Source of the DNA: MWEI01 sp964600235
Lineage (GTDB): Bacteria > Desulfobacterota > Desulfomonilia > UBA1062
Direction of reading: 5' to 3'
Assembly: GCA_964600235.1 (NCBI GenBank)
Contig: CAZRIV010000001.1
Location: 434,001-498,000, forward strand
DNA length: 64,000 nucleotides
Below the pieces are notes generated by a model. It was not told the origin of the DNA. It saw only the letters and a list, made by a program, of their open reading frames with translations, and did no database searches. The position numbers and the translations under genes are program-made. Positions 8,883 through 17,655 of this stretch are shown here, piece by piece. Positions within the stretch are counted from its first letter, which is position 1. Each line of letters starts with the position of its first letter.

Positions 8883-9398
8883 ATGAGAAAACAAACCATT
8901 ACTCTCGGGGCATTCGTACTCATCTCGCTTGCCCTCCTTACACCCGCCCAGGCCGCAAACAACCTCTATGCAGGTGTACAGCTCGGTTCCGAGTTCCTCA
9001 CGGACGACGACAACCTGGATGATGCCTTTGCCTTCGGGGTTTACGGCGGCTACCACTTTGACAGGCTGCTGTCCCTGGAGGCGAGCCTCACCACGGCGAG
9101 CCATGACGGGCCCGGGGGTTACGAGCTCGATGTCACCTCTCTCCTCATCGGCCCGCGTCTGACCGGGCAGGTCAGTCGGAACCTGAACCTGTATGGAGGA
9201 GTGGGGCTCGGCTTTCACTTCCTTGACCCAGAGTGGGGTGACGATGACACGGAGACAGGGATGTATCTGGGCGGGGGCATCGAGTTTCCCCTGCAGAACA
9301 ACATCAACCTGGGCATGGATCTCAAGTACCACGTCATCTTCGATGACGACGAGATGGACAGCGACCTCGTCACACTGCTCCTGCGTCTCGGCTTCTGA
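8883..9398 (+). CDS. Small outer-membrane beta-barrel protein
   Basis: 171 residues with a signal peptide (about 1-24, ending TPAQA) and an eight-strand barrel pattern (FAFGVYGGYHFDRLLSLEAS, LNLYGGVGLGFHF, GMYLGGGIEFPL), finishing in LLLRLGF with a terminal phenylalanine. It resembles the OmpA/OmpW-like small barrels. Acidic loops (DDDNLDD, WGDDDTETG, DDDEMDSD) could bind cations. The ribosome site is AAGGAGG. It is a single gene, transcribed toward the RND operon; a short hairpin separates the stops. Confidence 0.8.
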   Translation: MRKQTITLGAFVLISLALLTPAQAANNLYAGVQLGSEFLTDDDNLDDAFAFGVYGGYHFDRLLSLEASLTTASHDGPGGYELDVTSLLIGPRLTGQVSRNLNLYGGVGLGFHFLDPEWGDDDTETGMYLGGGIEFPLQNNINLGMDLKYHVIFDDDEMDSDLVTLLLRLGF

Positions 9399-9451
9399 TC
9401 CTTCCGGCCGCTTCAGGAACGTGGGGTTGCGCGAGATATCGACCCGAACAT

Positions 9452-9475
9452 GTGCGGGGCTTCAAGGTCCCGCAC
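9452..9475. terminator. Hairpin between convergent genes
   Basis: GTGCGGG and CCCGCAC form a 7-bp stem around a 10-base loop, in the 78-bp gap between two converging stops. No T-run is present, so assignment as a terminator is weak. Confidence 0.3.
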
Positions 9476-9476
9476 G

Positions 9477-9845
9477 TCACACACCTTCCCGGGACGGCTT
9501 CCTGCTGATGGATATCATGTAAAAGGGCAGGTGAGCGTCAATGGCATCGGCGTTGCCTGTCTCCTCACACCACGCATAGGCCTCTTCCATGGAGAGCGTG
9601 CGGATGTACGTGCCTCCGAACCACGACTCCACCCCGGGCAGGTCGTGGAAGCCCGAGAGCAGGCCGCCTTCGTAGATGATGTAGTAACTGCCCTGCTCAT
9701 TGACGAAGAGCGTCTCCGTGTCGTTCCTCAGGCTGCCGCTGTACTCCGCGCTGCACCAGGAGGCGAGCCGGACGGACTTGTCCGGGTTCAGCTCCTTTTC
9801 CAGGAGCCTCTGGAGGGTCTTCTCGTAGAGGATATCCTTGATCAT
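9477..9845 (-). CDS. Hypothetical protein at the end of the RND operon
   Basis: 122 residues, soluble and acidic, starting MIKDILYEKTLQRLLEKELN, with GSYYIIYEGGLLSGFHDLPG and AYAWCEETGNADAIDAHLPF. I do not recognise a family. It begins two bases after the stop of the PII-like gene, so it is very likely the last cistron of the efflux operon, where it may assist or modulate the pump. Confidence 0.65.
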   Translation of the reverse strand: MIKDILYEKTLQRLLEKELNPDKSVRLASWCSAEYSGSLRNDTETLFVNEQGSYYIIYEGGLLSGFHDLPGVESWFGGTYIRTLSMEEAYAWCEETGNADAIDAHLPFYMISISRKPSREGV

Positions 9846-9847
9846 GC

Positions 9848-10138
9848 CTAGATGATTTCTTCCATGGGCAGGATGAACGCCTTCACCCCGGCCCTGGGGT
9901 GCTCCGTCTTCAGCGTCCTGACCACCTCCACCACGCCCGGGATCTCGTCTTCCTCCAGTGCAAGGAAGAGGACCGAGTTCTCGCCCGGCCACGTATGGGT
10001 ATGGAGCTTGGGCTCGGTGTCCACGCCCTCGCCGCACGCCTTTTCCATCTTGGTATATCCCCTGACGCCCGTCTGCTTGATGGCGCCCAGCACATCGTAG
10101 TCCGCTGCCTGGGAATAGACGATGAATACCATCTTCAT
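9848..10138 (-). CDS. Small PII-like protein linked to the RND pump
   Basis: 96 residues in a ferredoxin-like pattern: MKMVFIVYSQAADYDVLGAI, then QTGVRGYTKMEKACGEGVDT, and a C-terminal VEVVRTLKTEHPRAGVKAFI. The arrangement (beta strand, regulatory helix, a GYTKMEKACGEG loop in the place of the T-loop) resembles PII-like signalling proteins, some of which lie beside transporters and bind small ligands. The identification is by pattern, not strong identity. The ATG at 10138 has an AAGGGGG site 8-9 bases upstream; a GTG at 10147 is possible. It follows the pump gene by 24 bases. Confidence 0.55.
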   Translation of the reverse strand: MKMVFIVYSQAADYDVLGAIKQTGVRGYTKMEKACGEGVDTEPKLHTHTWPGENSVLFLALEEDEIPGVVEVVRTLKTEHPRAGVKAFILPMEEII

Positions 10139-10162
10139 GTCATGCACCCCCTTTTTGAGATC

Positions 10163-13100
10163 TCATGCGGGTTCCTTCCATATCCTCTTCTTGAGCCTCT
10201 GCTTCCAGTCGTCGAACAGGTCGTAGGCCGCCGGCACCACGGCAAGCGTCAGGAACAGCGAGGTCAACAGGCCGCCGATGACGATGATCCCCATGGGCGA
10301 GCGGATGTCCGAGCCCTCGCCGATGCCGAGCGCCACGGGCATCATGCCGCAGATCATGGCGAAGGTGGTCATGAGGATGGGCCGCAGCCTCACCGGGCCT
10401 GCCTGGAGGATGGCCTCGCGCCGCGACATGCCCCTCTCGCGCAGCGTGTTCGTGTAGTCCACCAAAAGGATCGAGTTCTTCTTCACCAGCCCCATGAGCA
10501 GTATGAGCCCTATAAAGCTCACGATGCTGATGGTCTTGCCCAGTATGAGCAGGGCCCCGAAGGCGCCGATGAAAGACAGCGGCATGGCGAGCAGCACCGT
10601 GACTGGGTGCAGGAAGCTCTCGAACTGGGACGCCAGGACCATGTAGGCCAGTATGATGCCCAGCAGGAGTGCCAGCAGGAGGTATTTGAAGGACTCTGCC
10701 ATGGTCTCGGCCTGCCCCACATATGCGGTGTTGTATCCGGGCGGCAGGATCCTGGCCGATATGGTGTTCAGGTTGTCCATGGCCTCGGCTAAAGGCTTGT
10801 TTTCAAGGTTCGCGAACACCCAGATGGACCGCTGCCGGTTGTAGCGGCTGATGCTGGTGGGCCCTCCCCCTTCCACCACGCTGACGATGCTTTCGAGCTC
10901 GACCATCCTCCCGTCATTGGCGCGCACCGTGAGCCTGCCGAGGTCGCGGGGGTTCATGCGGTCTTCGGGGTTCAGCCGCATCCTCACGTCGTAGCGCCTG
11001 GACCTGGTCTCGTCCTTGAACTTGGTGATCTCCACCTCCCCGCTGATGAGCAGGTTCACCGCGTCCGCGATGGAGGCCACGCTCACGCCCATGTCCGCGG
11101 CCTTGTCCCGGTCTATGTACACCTTGAGCTCGGGTTTGCCCGCCTCGAAGGAGGTGTCCACGTCCACGATGCCGGGCACTTTTGAAAGCTCCTTCATGAC
11201 CTCCTTGGTGTATTTCTGCAGGTTTTCAAAGTCACCGCTGCTGATGGTGTACTGGATGGGCACCTCCCTGATGCCGCCGCCCAGCATGGAGACCATCTCG
11301 GTGGTGGCCTTGAGGCCCGGGATGACGTTCAGGCTCTTGCGCAGCTCCGCCATGATGGCGTGCTGCTTCAGGTCCCTCTGGTTGCGGGGCACGAGCCGGG
11401 TGAAGACGATGGCCTTGTTGACCTGGCCGGAGCCACCCTGGCCCAGCCCCTGGGCAAAGAAGGCGCCTATCACCTCGGGCCGGTCGCGCACGATCTTCTC
11501 TGCCTGGAGGAACATGGCGTTTGCCTGGGAGAAGGAGTAATCGATGGGCGTTTCCAGCCTCACGATGAACTGTGCCTGGTCCTCGGGAGGAACGAATTCC
11601 TTGCCGATGAACTTCACCATGTACATGCTGAAGATGAAGAGGACCAGCGTGCCGATGAGCACCTTTCCCCGGTGGTCCAGCGAATAGGCAAGGATGGGCC
11701 GGTATGCCGCCTCCACCCTTTTATACCATCTCTCCAGGACATCGCTCATCCGCCTGAAGATGCCGCTGCCGCCCTGTTCATGCTCGTGCCTGGGCTTGAG
11801 GAAGATGGACGACAGCATGGGGGTCAGGGTGAGCGACACCAGCAGCGACACGCCCACCGAGAACACGACGGTGAGCGCGAACTGCATGAAGAACCTGCCG
11901 ATGATGCCCTTCATGAAGGCGACCGGCAGGAAGATGACCGCGATGGACAGGGTCGTGGCCATGACCGCCAGGCCGATCTCGGACGTGGCGAACGACGCGG
12001 CCTCCCTGGGCGCCATGCCCTCCTCGATGTGGCGGTAGATGTTCTCGATGACGATGATGGCATCGTCTATGAGGATGCCTACCGAGAGCGTGAGCGCCAG
12101 CATGGTCAGGTTGTTGAAGGTGAAGTTGAAGGCCCGTATCAGGGTGAAGGTGGCGATGATGGAGACAGGCAGCGCTATGGCGCTGATGAGGGTGGTGCGG
12201 ATGTTCCTCAGGAAGATGAATACCGCGATCACGGCCAGGATGGAGCCCATGATGAGGTGGTGCCGGACCTGGTCCATGGAGTCCTTGATGAAGATGGACT
12301 GGTCGAAGGCAATGTTGATCTTCATGCCCGGCGGCAGGGTCCTGTTGATGCGGTCGAGCTCCTTCTTGACCCGGTCGATCACGGCCACCGTGTTGGTGCC
12401 GGTCTGCTTGCGTATGCCGATGCCGATGGAGGGCAGCCCGTTGAACTGGGTGAAGGAGCGCAGCTCCTCGACACCGTCTTCGGCGCGGCCGATGTCCCTG
12501 ATCCTGACGGGGCTGCCGTGGTAGGTGCTCACCACGAGGTCATTGAACTCGGAGGCGTCTTTCAGGTTGCCCTTGACCTTGACCGAGTATTCCTTGCTTG
12601 CGCTCTCTATCCTGCCGCCGGGGAGCTCCACGTTCTCCCTGGCGAGCACGGCGGCCACCTCTGACGGGCCTATGCCGAAGGACTTGAGCTTTTCGCGGTC
12701 TATCCATATCCGTATCTGCCGCTTCTGCAGGCCGCCGAGAGAGAGCGAGCCTACCCCGTCGATGCGCTGGAGCTGCTCCTTGAGGATCTCGTCCGCGTAG
12801 GTGGAGAGCTCGGGGATGGACTTCTCGCCCGTGAGGTTCAGCCACATGACCGGTGTCGAGTCAGGGTTCACCTTCTGGATGACCGGCTCGTCGATGTCGT
12901 CGGGAAGGTTCCTGCGGACCGCGGCGATCTGCTCACGGACGTCCTGGATGGCCAGGTCTATGTCGCGCTCGAGCTGGAACTCCACGATCATGTTGGAGAA
13001 ACCTTCCGAGCTGGTTGACGTGATGGTCTTCACCCCGTTGATGGTGTTGACCGCCTCTTCGATGCGGTCGGTGACGTCTATGTCCACGACCTCGGGACTG

Positions 13101-13261
13101 GCGCCCTTCAATACCGTGGTGATGCTCACGATGGGGAAATCGACCTTGGGGAAAAGGTCCACCCCGATTTCCGAATAGCTCACCAGCCCCAGGATGACCA
13201 GGGCCATGATGACCATGGTCGCAAAGACAGGCCGCTTGATGGAGGTATCAGAGATCCACAT
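10163..13261 (-). CDS. RND multidrug-type efflux permease (AcrB/MexB-like)
   Basis: 1032 residues, normal length for the hydrophobe/amphiphile RND family. It starts with MWISDTSIKRPVFATMVIMA, has two large periplasmic loops, and repeats the 6-TM unit. Transmembrane 4 has the proton-relay pair in SVGILIDDAIIVIENIYRHI, and LTLTPMLSSIFLKP and FIGLILLMGLVKKNSILLVD are family signatures. It would sit in the inner membrane as a trimer, exporting drugs or other amphiphiles with proton import. It lies between the adaptor gene and the PII-like gene. No outer-membrane TolC-type gene is adjacent, so one must be supplied from elsewhere. Confidence 0.95.
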   Translation of the reverse strand: MWISDTSIKRPVFATMVIMALVILGLVSYSEIGVDLFPKVDFPIVSITTVLKGASPEVVDIDVTDRIEEAVNTINGVKTITSTSSEGFSNMIVEFQLERDIDLAIQDVREQIAAVRRNLPDDIDEPVIQKVNPDSTPVMWLNLTGEKSIPELSTYADEILKEQLQRIDGVGSLSLGGLQKRQIRIWIDREKLKSFGIGPSEVAAVLARENVELPGGRIESASKEYSVKVKGNLKDASEFNDLVVSTYHGSPVRIRDIGRAEDGVEELRSFTQFNGLPSIGIGIRKQTGTNTVAVIDRVKKELDRINRTLPPGMKINIAFDQSIFIKDSMDQVRHHLIMGSILAVIAVFIFLRNIRTTLISAIALPVSIIATFTLIRAFNFTFNNLTMLALTLSVGILIDDAIIVIENIYRHIEEGMAPREAASFATSEIGLAVMATTLSIAVIFLPVAFMKGIIGRFFMQFALTVVFSVGVSLLVSLTLTPMLSSIFLKPRHEHEQGGSGIFRRMSDVLERWYKRVEAAYRPILAYSLDHRGKVLIGTLVLFIFSMYMVKFIGKEFVPPEDQAQFIVRLETPIDYSFSQANAMFLQAEKIVRDRPEVIGAFFAQGLGQGGSGQVNKAIVFTRLVPRNQRDLKQHAIMAELRKSLNVIPGLKATTEMVSMLGGGIREVPIQYTISSGDFENLQKYTKEVMKELSKVPGIVDVDTSFEAGKPELKVYIDRDKAADMGVSVASIADAVNLLISGEVEITKFKDETRSRRYDVRMRLNPEDRMNPRDLGRLTVRANDGRMVELESIVSVVEGGGPTSISRYNRQRSIWVFANLENKPLAEAMDNLNTISARILPPGYNTAYVGQAETMAESFKYLLLALLLGIILAYMVLASQFESFLHPVTVLLAMPLSFIGAFGALLILGKTISIVSFIGLILLMGLVKKNSILLVDYTNTLRERGMSRREAILQAGPVRLRPILMTTFAMICGMMPVALGIGEGSDIRSPMGIIVIGGLLTSLFLTLAVVPAAYDLFDDWKQRLKKRIWKEPA

Positions 13262-13307
13262 GCCTCTTCATCCTTTCATGACAGTAAAACCGCACAAGAT
13301 ACAAATG

Positions 13308-14438
13308 CTACTTGACCACGCGGACATTGACCCCGTCGGTCAGTGTGTTCTGCCCGACAACGACAAGCTGCTCGGAGGCCTGAAGGCCTTCGGCAACCTC
13401 CATCATCTCCCCGTACTTTCTCCCGAGCTTCAGGTACCTCTCGCGGGCCTTGCCGTTCTCGTTGAGATAGATCCTCGCCTTGGTGCCCTCGTACAGGATG
13501 GAGGTGATGGGGATGAGGAGGGCCTCCTTGGGCGGGCCGGTATACACCTTTACCCTGGCGAAGAGGCCCGGCTTCAATTCCTGGGACTTGTTGGGAATGA
13601 GCGCCTCCACCTTGAGCATGCGGCTGTGCTCGTCCACGTTGGGATAGATGATCTCGACCCTTCCCTGGAATTCCCTGCCCGGGAAGGAGTCGATGGTGAA
13701 CACCACGTCCTGGCCCACTTTGAGCGCGCCGATGTCCTTGTCCGGCACGGTGAAGGTGCAGAAGAGCGGGTCGATCTGGATGAGGCTCATGAGGGGATTG
13801 CCGGTCTTGGCAAACATGCCCGTGGTCACGCCCTTGAGCTTTACCCAGCCGTTCAGCGGCGAGCGGATGACGACCCGGCCGAGCCGTTCCCTGGCAATGG
13901 CCAGTGCGGCCCTGGCGCGCTCCTCGTCCGCCACGGCCACTTCCAGGCGCGTGGAGGCGTTGTCGAACTCCTGCTTTGACACCCCGGAGCTCTTGTAGAG
14001 GGCTTCCATGCGGTCGAATACGAGCCTTGCGTTGGCAAGGTTGGCCCGGGCCTGCCCCAGTGCAGCCTCGGCGGTCTGCACGGCAAGGCGGTAATCCACG
14101 TCATTGATCTTCGCGAGCAGCGTCCCCTTGGATACCGGGAAGCCTTCCTCCACGGGGATCTCCTTGAGGATGCCGTCCACCTCGGCGCTGATGATGGCCT
14201 CATCCCAGGGCTCCAGGTTGCCTGTGGCCTCGATATACGGCCGCACCGTCTGTTTCTTCGTAGTGATCACCTTGATGTTGATGATCTTCTCGGCCTTGGC
14301 CTGTTCCTTTTTCTTCGTGCATCCGAGCCCGGTCACTGCGGCGCTGCAGAATGCCACCAGGACAAGTAGCAAGGCCAGCCGTACGGCGCTGCGGTTTTTA
14401 GCGGGTGTTCTCTCCCGTGACCCCTTTACCGTCTCCAC
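13308..14438 (-). CDS. RND periplasmic adaptor (membrane fusion lipoprotein)
   Basis: 376 residues with a signal and lipobox (VTGLGC, about residue 40), then barrel-sandwich and hairpin segments: YIEATGNLEPWDEAIISAEV, VEEGFPVSKGTLLAKIND, a coiled coil at about 125-195, and VIRSPLNGWVKLKGVTTGMF. It would link the permease to an outer-membrane channel. The start is GTG with an AAGGGGG site. The permease starts 46 bases after the stop, so these genes are co-transcribed. Confidence 0.93.
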   Translation of the reverse strand: METVKGSRERTPAKNRSAVRLALLLVLVAFCSAAVTGLGCTKKKEQAKAEKIINIKVITTKKQTVRPYIEATGNLEPWDEAIISAEVDGILKEIPVEEGFPVSKGTLLAKINDVDYRLAVQTAEAALGQARANLANARLVFDRMEALYKSSGVSKQEFDNASTRLEVAVADEERARAALAIARERLGRVVIRSPLNGWVKLKGVTTGMFAKTGNPLMSLIQIDPLFCTFTVPDKDIGALKVGQDVVFTIDSFPGREFQGRVEIIYPNVDEHSRMLKVEALIPNKSQELKPGLFARVKVYTGPPKEALLIPITSILYEGTKARIYLNENGKARERYLKLGRKYGEMMEVAEGLQASEQLVVVGQNTLTDGVNVRVVK

Positions 14439-14562
14439 TCGATTCCCCCTTTTCCACTTCAGTTATTCATTTCCCTTAAAAAACGTCCTGCCCTTTTTGT
14501 AAGGGGAACGGCGCTGCTTCCGTGTGTTCCCCCTAACCATCTCTGATTCAGGGCCACTTGAA

Positions 14563-15156
14563 TTATTTCTTCACCCTCAGCCCGGCAAAGAAGATCCCGA
14601 TCATGCTCTTCATCCCTTCGAGAACACGTTCACGCTGGTCATAAAAGGCAAAGGTGTGGTCGCACCCGAACATGGACGCAACCAGGATCAGAGACACCAG
14701 CTCCAGGTCAGCCAGGGGCATTATCTCGCCCTTTTCAATGCCTTCCTTGAGGATGCCCTCGACCAGTTCCTTGTGGGACTGCAGATAGCTCTCTCTTTCC
14801 GCCTCGAACACCCCGGCAAGGGACCTGAATTCGGTTATGATTTCCCTGTTTGCGCGCAATGCCTTGTCTGAGATGAATCGGTACCTTGCCTCGGAAAGGG
14901 CAAACAGCTTTTCTTCGGAGGTGTGCACGGCATGTATCGCCTGATGGATCATTTCCAGGAGCTGCTCGTGATCGCGTCGAATGATCTCCCGCATGATCTC
15001 GTCTTTGTCTTTGAAGTAGTAGTACAGCGAGGTCTTGGCCATGCCGGCCCTGCGGGCGATGTCATCGAGCGTGGTCTTGTGGTGGCCCAGTTCCAGCAGC
15101 ACATCCGAGGCTGCCTGCAGGAGGACCTTTCTCTTTTCTTCCTTGGATTGGCTCAT
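14563..15156 (-). CDS. TetR-family repressor of the RND operon
   Basis: 197 residues with an N-terminal TetR helix-turn-helix (KVLLQAASDVLLELGHHKTT, IARRAGMAKTSLYYYFKDKD) and a helical ligand domain. It is the first gene before the adaptor, 124 bp away in the same direction, so it likely represses itself and the pump until an exported compound binds. Two palindromes lie 28-55 bp before its start. Confidence 0.9.
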   Translation of the reverse strand: MSQSKEEKRKVLLQAASDVLLELGHHKTTLDDIARRAGMAKTSLYYYFKDKDEIMREIIRRDHEQLLEMIHQAIHAVHTSEEKLFALSEARYRFISDKALRANREIITEFRSLAGVFEAERESYLQSHKELVEGILKEGIEKGEIMPLADLELVSLILVASMFGCDHTFAFYDQRERVLEGMKSMIGIFFAGLRVKK

Positions 15157-15183
15157 GGCTTTTCAAACATTAGAACATTTCAT

Positions 15184-15211
15184 TTGAATATTCAATAGCC
15201 AATCGCATTGG
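15184..15211. promoter_or_regulatory. Two palindromes before the TetR gene
   Basis: TTGAATATTCAA (15184-15195) is a perfect 12-bp palindrome, followed by CCAATCGCATTGG (15199-15211). They lie just before the TetR start, where the operator of a self-regulating repressor is expected. Confidence 0.5.
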
Positions 15212-15284
15212 AACAGTCAGATGGAATGTGCCGGGTGGAAGAAGACGATCCCCCCCCCCGGTAGGTCTTCACTGATCCGGGCTC

Positions 15285-15698
15285 CTACACCCAGTATGCC
15301 TTGATGCCCCTGGCGATCATCTCGTTGTAGATCTTCAGGGCCTCCTGCCGTTCATAAATCTTATCCGGCTGGCTCAGCGTGAGGTGGTGCTCGCATGTCT
15401 CATTGGGACAGCCCGCCCTTACCCACTTGAACACCCTCGCGGCCCTCTGCACGGATGGTCGAATGTCAGACCAGAATATATCGCTCTTGCACTGCTCGCA
15501 CTTGAAATAATACACCGCGTCTTTCGTTTCATCAGGTAGGCCGTCCGTGCTCATCACACCCTCCTCACAGCACATCTTGTCATCATATACCATCATCATG
15601 AGCCTTCTGTACATGGTCAGTTGATCCCTGTCCGGGAGCCGGGCGTGTATCCGTGACACGTTTTCATATTGACAACCTGAATTGAAATGTTGTTTCAT
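15285..15698 (-). CDS. Hypothetical cysteine-rich protein
   Basis: 137 residues, not recognised. The middle holds YYFKCEQCKSDIFWSDIRPS and a later CPNETCEHH, together a possible four-cysteine zinc site; a CCEEG pair comes before. The protein is hydrophilic with no signal peptide. The ATG has an AGCAGG site. It stands alone upstream of the RND regulator. Confidence 0.55.
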   Translation of the reverse strand: MKQHFNSGCQYENVSRIHARLPDRDQLTMYRRLMMMVYDDKMCCEEGVMSTDGLPDETKDAVYYFKCEQCKSDIFWSDIRPSVQRAARVFKWVRAGCPNETCEHHLTLSQPDKIYERQEALKIYNEMIARGIKAYWV

Positions 15699-16032
15699 TT
15701 AACCTGCTGTATTTGAAATTGATATCATTCCTCCAGGCAGTCAATACAAGTATTGCGGGTGATTAACGCTGTGGAGGCCTGTCATGTCGCGGAAGTTATA
15801 TTTCCCTGTTTCGCCGCGGTCGTCTCCCCGGTCTTCCATCCCGGGCAGCACCCTCTCTGAATCGGGTGATACGGAGCGCATCCCTGCCGACTCCAGGGAA
15901 CACGCACCCGGGTCTGCCCCTTATGCACCGCACAGGCTCACTCTCGATCACTTTTATTTATGATTTGCATTGACGGAAGCCAATCTTTGATTTATTTATA
16001 CTAACCTAGTTCAATTGGTATAAGGCTATATT
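15699..16032. other. Intergenic region between divergent genes
   Basis: 334 bp separating the cysteine-rich gene from the plus-strand TetR gene. It must hold at least the promoter of the ABC efflux operon. A 16-bp partial palindrome (ACCTAGTTCAATTGGT, 16004-16019) near the TetR start could be its operator. Otherwise nothing recognisable. Confidence 0.4.
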
Positions 16033-16656
16033 ATGAAGGTATGCAATGAGGATATCAAAGGGAGGGTTATTCATACTACCAGTGAATTTCTGAAAAAGTA
16101 TGGATTAAAAGGCTGGAACATGGATCTCCTGGCCCATGAAACCGGACTTGCCAAGAACACCCTCTACAAGATCATTGGTTCCAAAGAAAATCTCCTGGAA
16201 GAGACCGTCCTGTCCAAGATCAAGGAAGACCTTGCCCAGATCGGACACATAATCGACGAGGAGCATGACTATCTCAAGGCCATCAACAGGATGACCGAGC
16301 GGTTCGCCGACCTGGTCAAAAACAATTTTAATTATGTGATCCCGAACATTTTCCTCGAGTATCCCGCCATCGAGAAGAAGGTCATGTCTTCCCGCGAGGA
16401 GATCTATGCGTCCCTGTATTCTTTCATAGACACGGGGATGGAAAGAGGTTTGATCCGCGATGACGTCACCCCGGAGTTCATCGTCGATCTTATTAAAGGA
16501 GTTGTCATTCATTATTTTCGAAGCGGTCTCACCGGCGACAGGTTTGAAATGGCATTTCAATGTGCCATGGATTGCCTGGTGAACGGACTGAAAAAGGGAG
16601 ATCGTCAGGGTACCGGATCAGGTGTGTTTCAAGACCATACATACAAAAGCGGATGA
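16033..16656 (+). CDS. TetR-family regulator of the ABC efflux operon
   Basis: 207 residues with a TetR helix-turn-helix at the N-terminus (WNMDLLAHETGLAKNTLYKI, IGSKENLLEETVL) and a helical effector domain. The adaptor gene starts 27 bases after its stop, so it heads a four-gene transcript and probably controls it. An AAGG ribosome site precedes the ATG. Confidence 0.88.
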   Translation: MKVCNEDIKGRVIHTTSEFLKKYGLKGWNMDLLAHETGLAKNTLYKIIGSKENLLEETVLSKIKEDLAQIGHIIDEEHDYLKAINRMTERFADLVKNNFNYVIPNIFLEYPAIEKKVMSSREEIYASLYSFIDTGMERGLIRDDVTPEFIVDLIKGVVIHYFRSGLTGDRFEMAFQCAMDCLVNGLKKGDRQGTGSGVFQDHTYKSG

Positions 16657-16683
16657 ATAAATTGTCCACATAAAGGGGAGGTT

Positions 16684-17655
16684 ATGGCTGAGAAAGGAAC
16701 TGTAATCAAAAAGATCGCCATTATAATGGTCCTGGTCATCCTGGTCGGGTCATTAGGTTTTTATATCCATTACAAGAAGAATAAGAATGCCCTGCCTCAG
16801 GATATTGTCACGGGCAATGGACGCCTGGAGGCCACTGAGGTGGATATATGCACCAAGCCGGAAGGGCGCCTTGCCGAGGTGCTGGTAAAGGAGGGCGACA
16901 TGGTAACGGCGGGCCAGATCGTCGCCAAGATGGACGCGAGCGGCCTTGAGGCCCAGTTGAGGCAGGCCCAGGCAGAGGTGAAGCGGCTCCAGAGGTCGAG
17001 GCAGACGGCAACATCCAAGGTTGAGAGCATCCGTTTGAGGCTGAACCTTGCCGTCAAGGAACTGGCCCGGGTGAAATCACTCCTTGGCCAGGGTATTGCC
17101 ACCCAGCAGCAGTATGACCGCGAACTGACCACCAAAGAGGCCCTCGAGGCGGAATATGCAGCGGCACAGTCGCTGATTTCAGAAGCTGATGCGGCCATAG
17201 AGTCCGCCGTCGCCCTGACCGAGCGCATAAGGGTGGAAATAGACGACGCCATGATGAAGAGCCCCATCAACGGTCCTGTCCTCACCCGCCTTACCGAACC
17301 GGGTGAAGTCCTGCCCAAGGGAGGAAAGGTCCTTACCATAATCGACCCCACGGACATCTACATGAATGTCTACCTCTCCGATGCACTGGCAGGATCCATA
17401 CCGCTGGGCGGTGACGCAAAGGTCGTGTTCGACGCCATAAAAGACCGCAGCTTCAAGGCGCGGGTGGCATATGTTTCCGAACGGGCCCAGTTCACCCCCA
17501 AGGAGGTGGAAACCATGGAGGAACGGCAGAAGCTCGTCTTCAGGGTGACCATAAGCCTCTCTGAATTCGATGACCCGCGATTGAAGCCGGGCATGCCGGG
17601 TGTGGCATACATCAAGCTCAGTCCGAACGCCCAGTGGCCGGTAGCCTGCAAATGA
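16684..17655 (+). CDS. HlyD-family adaptor (YhiI-like)
   Basis: 323 residues: an N-terminal anchor (about 9-27), a biotinyl-lipoyl-like segment (VTGNGRLEATEVDICTKPEG, LVKEGDMVTAGQIVAKMDAS), a coiled-coil hairpin at about 90-180, and the return barrel (PINGPVLTRLTEPGEVLPKG). It would bridge an ABC exporter and the outer membrane. It has a strong GGGGAGG site and its stop overlaps the next start by ATGA. The order adaptor, double-ATPase/permease, permease is that of the E. coli yhiI-rbbA-yhhJ cluster. Confidence 0.92.
   Translation: MAEKGTVIKKIAIIMVLVILVGSLGFYIHYKKNKNALPQDIVTGNGRLEATEVDICTKPEGRLAEVLVKEGDMVTAGQIVAKMDASGLEAQLRQAQAEVKRLQRSRQTATSKVESIRLRLNLAVKELARVKSLLGQGIATQQQYDRELTTKEALEAEYAAAQSLISEADAAIESAVALTERIRVEIDDAMMKSPINGPVLTRLTEPGEVLPKGGKVLTIIDPTDIYMNVYLSDALAGSIPLGGDAKVVFDAIKDRSFKARVAYVSERAQFTPKEVETMEERQKLVFRVTISLSEFDDPRLKPGMPGVAYIKLSPNAQWPVACK

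Noticed and set aside
11360..12664. A 434-codon plus-strand frame inside the RND gene
   Set aside because: It lies opposite a full-length RND permease with all family motifs; its acidic, His-rich composition is typical of a shadow frame.
15250..15260. Poly-C run that might be phase-variable
   Set aside because: It lies outside coding sequence and away from an identifiable promoter; a similar run is at 24127-24138, also non-coding.
15784..15963. A 59-residue plus-strand frame upstream of the TetR gene
   Set aside because: It has no ribosome site, is rich in serine, proline and arginine, and shows no feature of a real protein.
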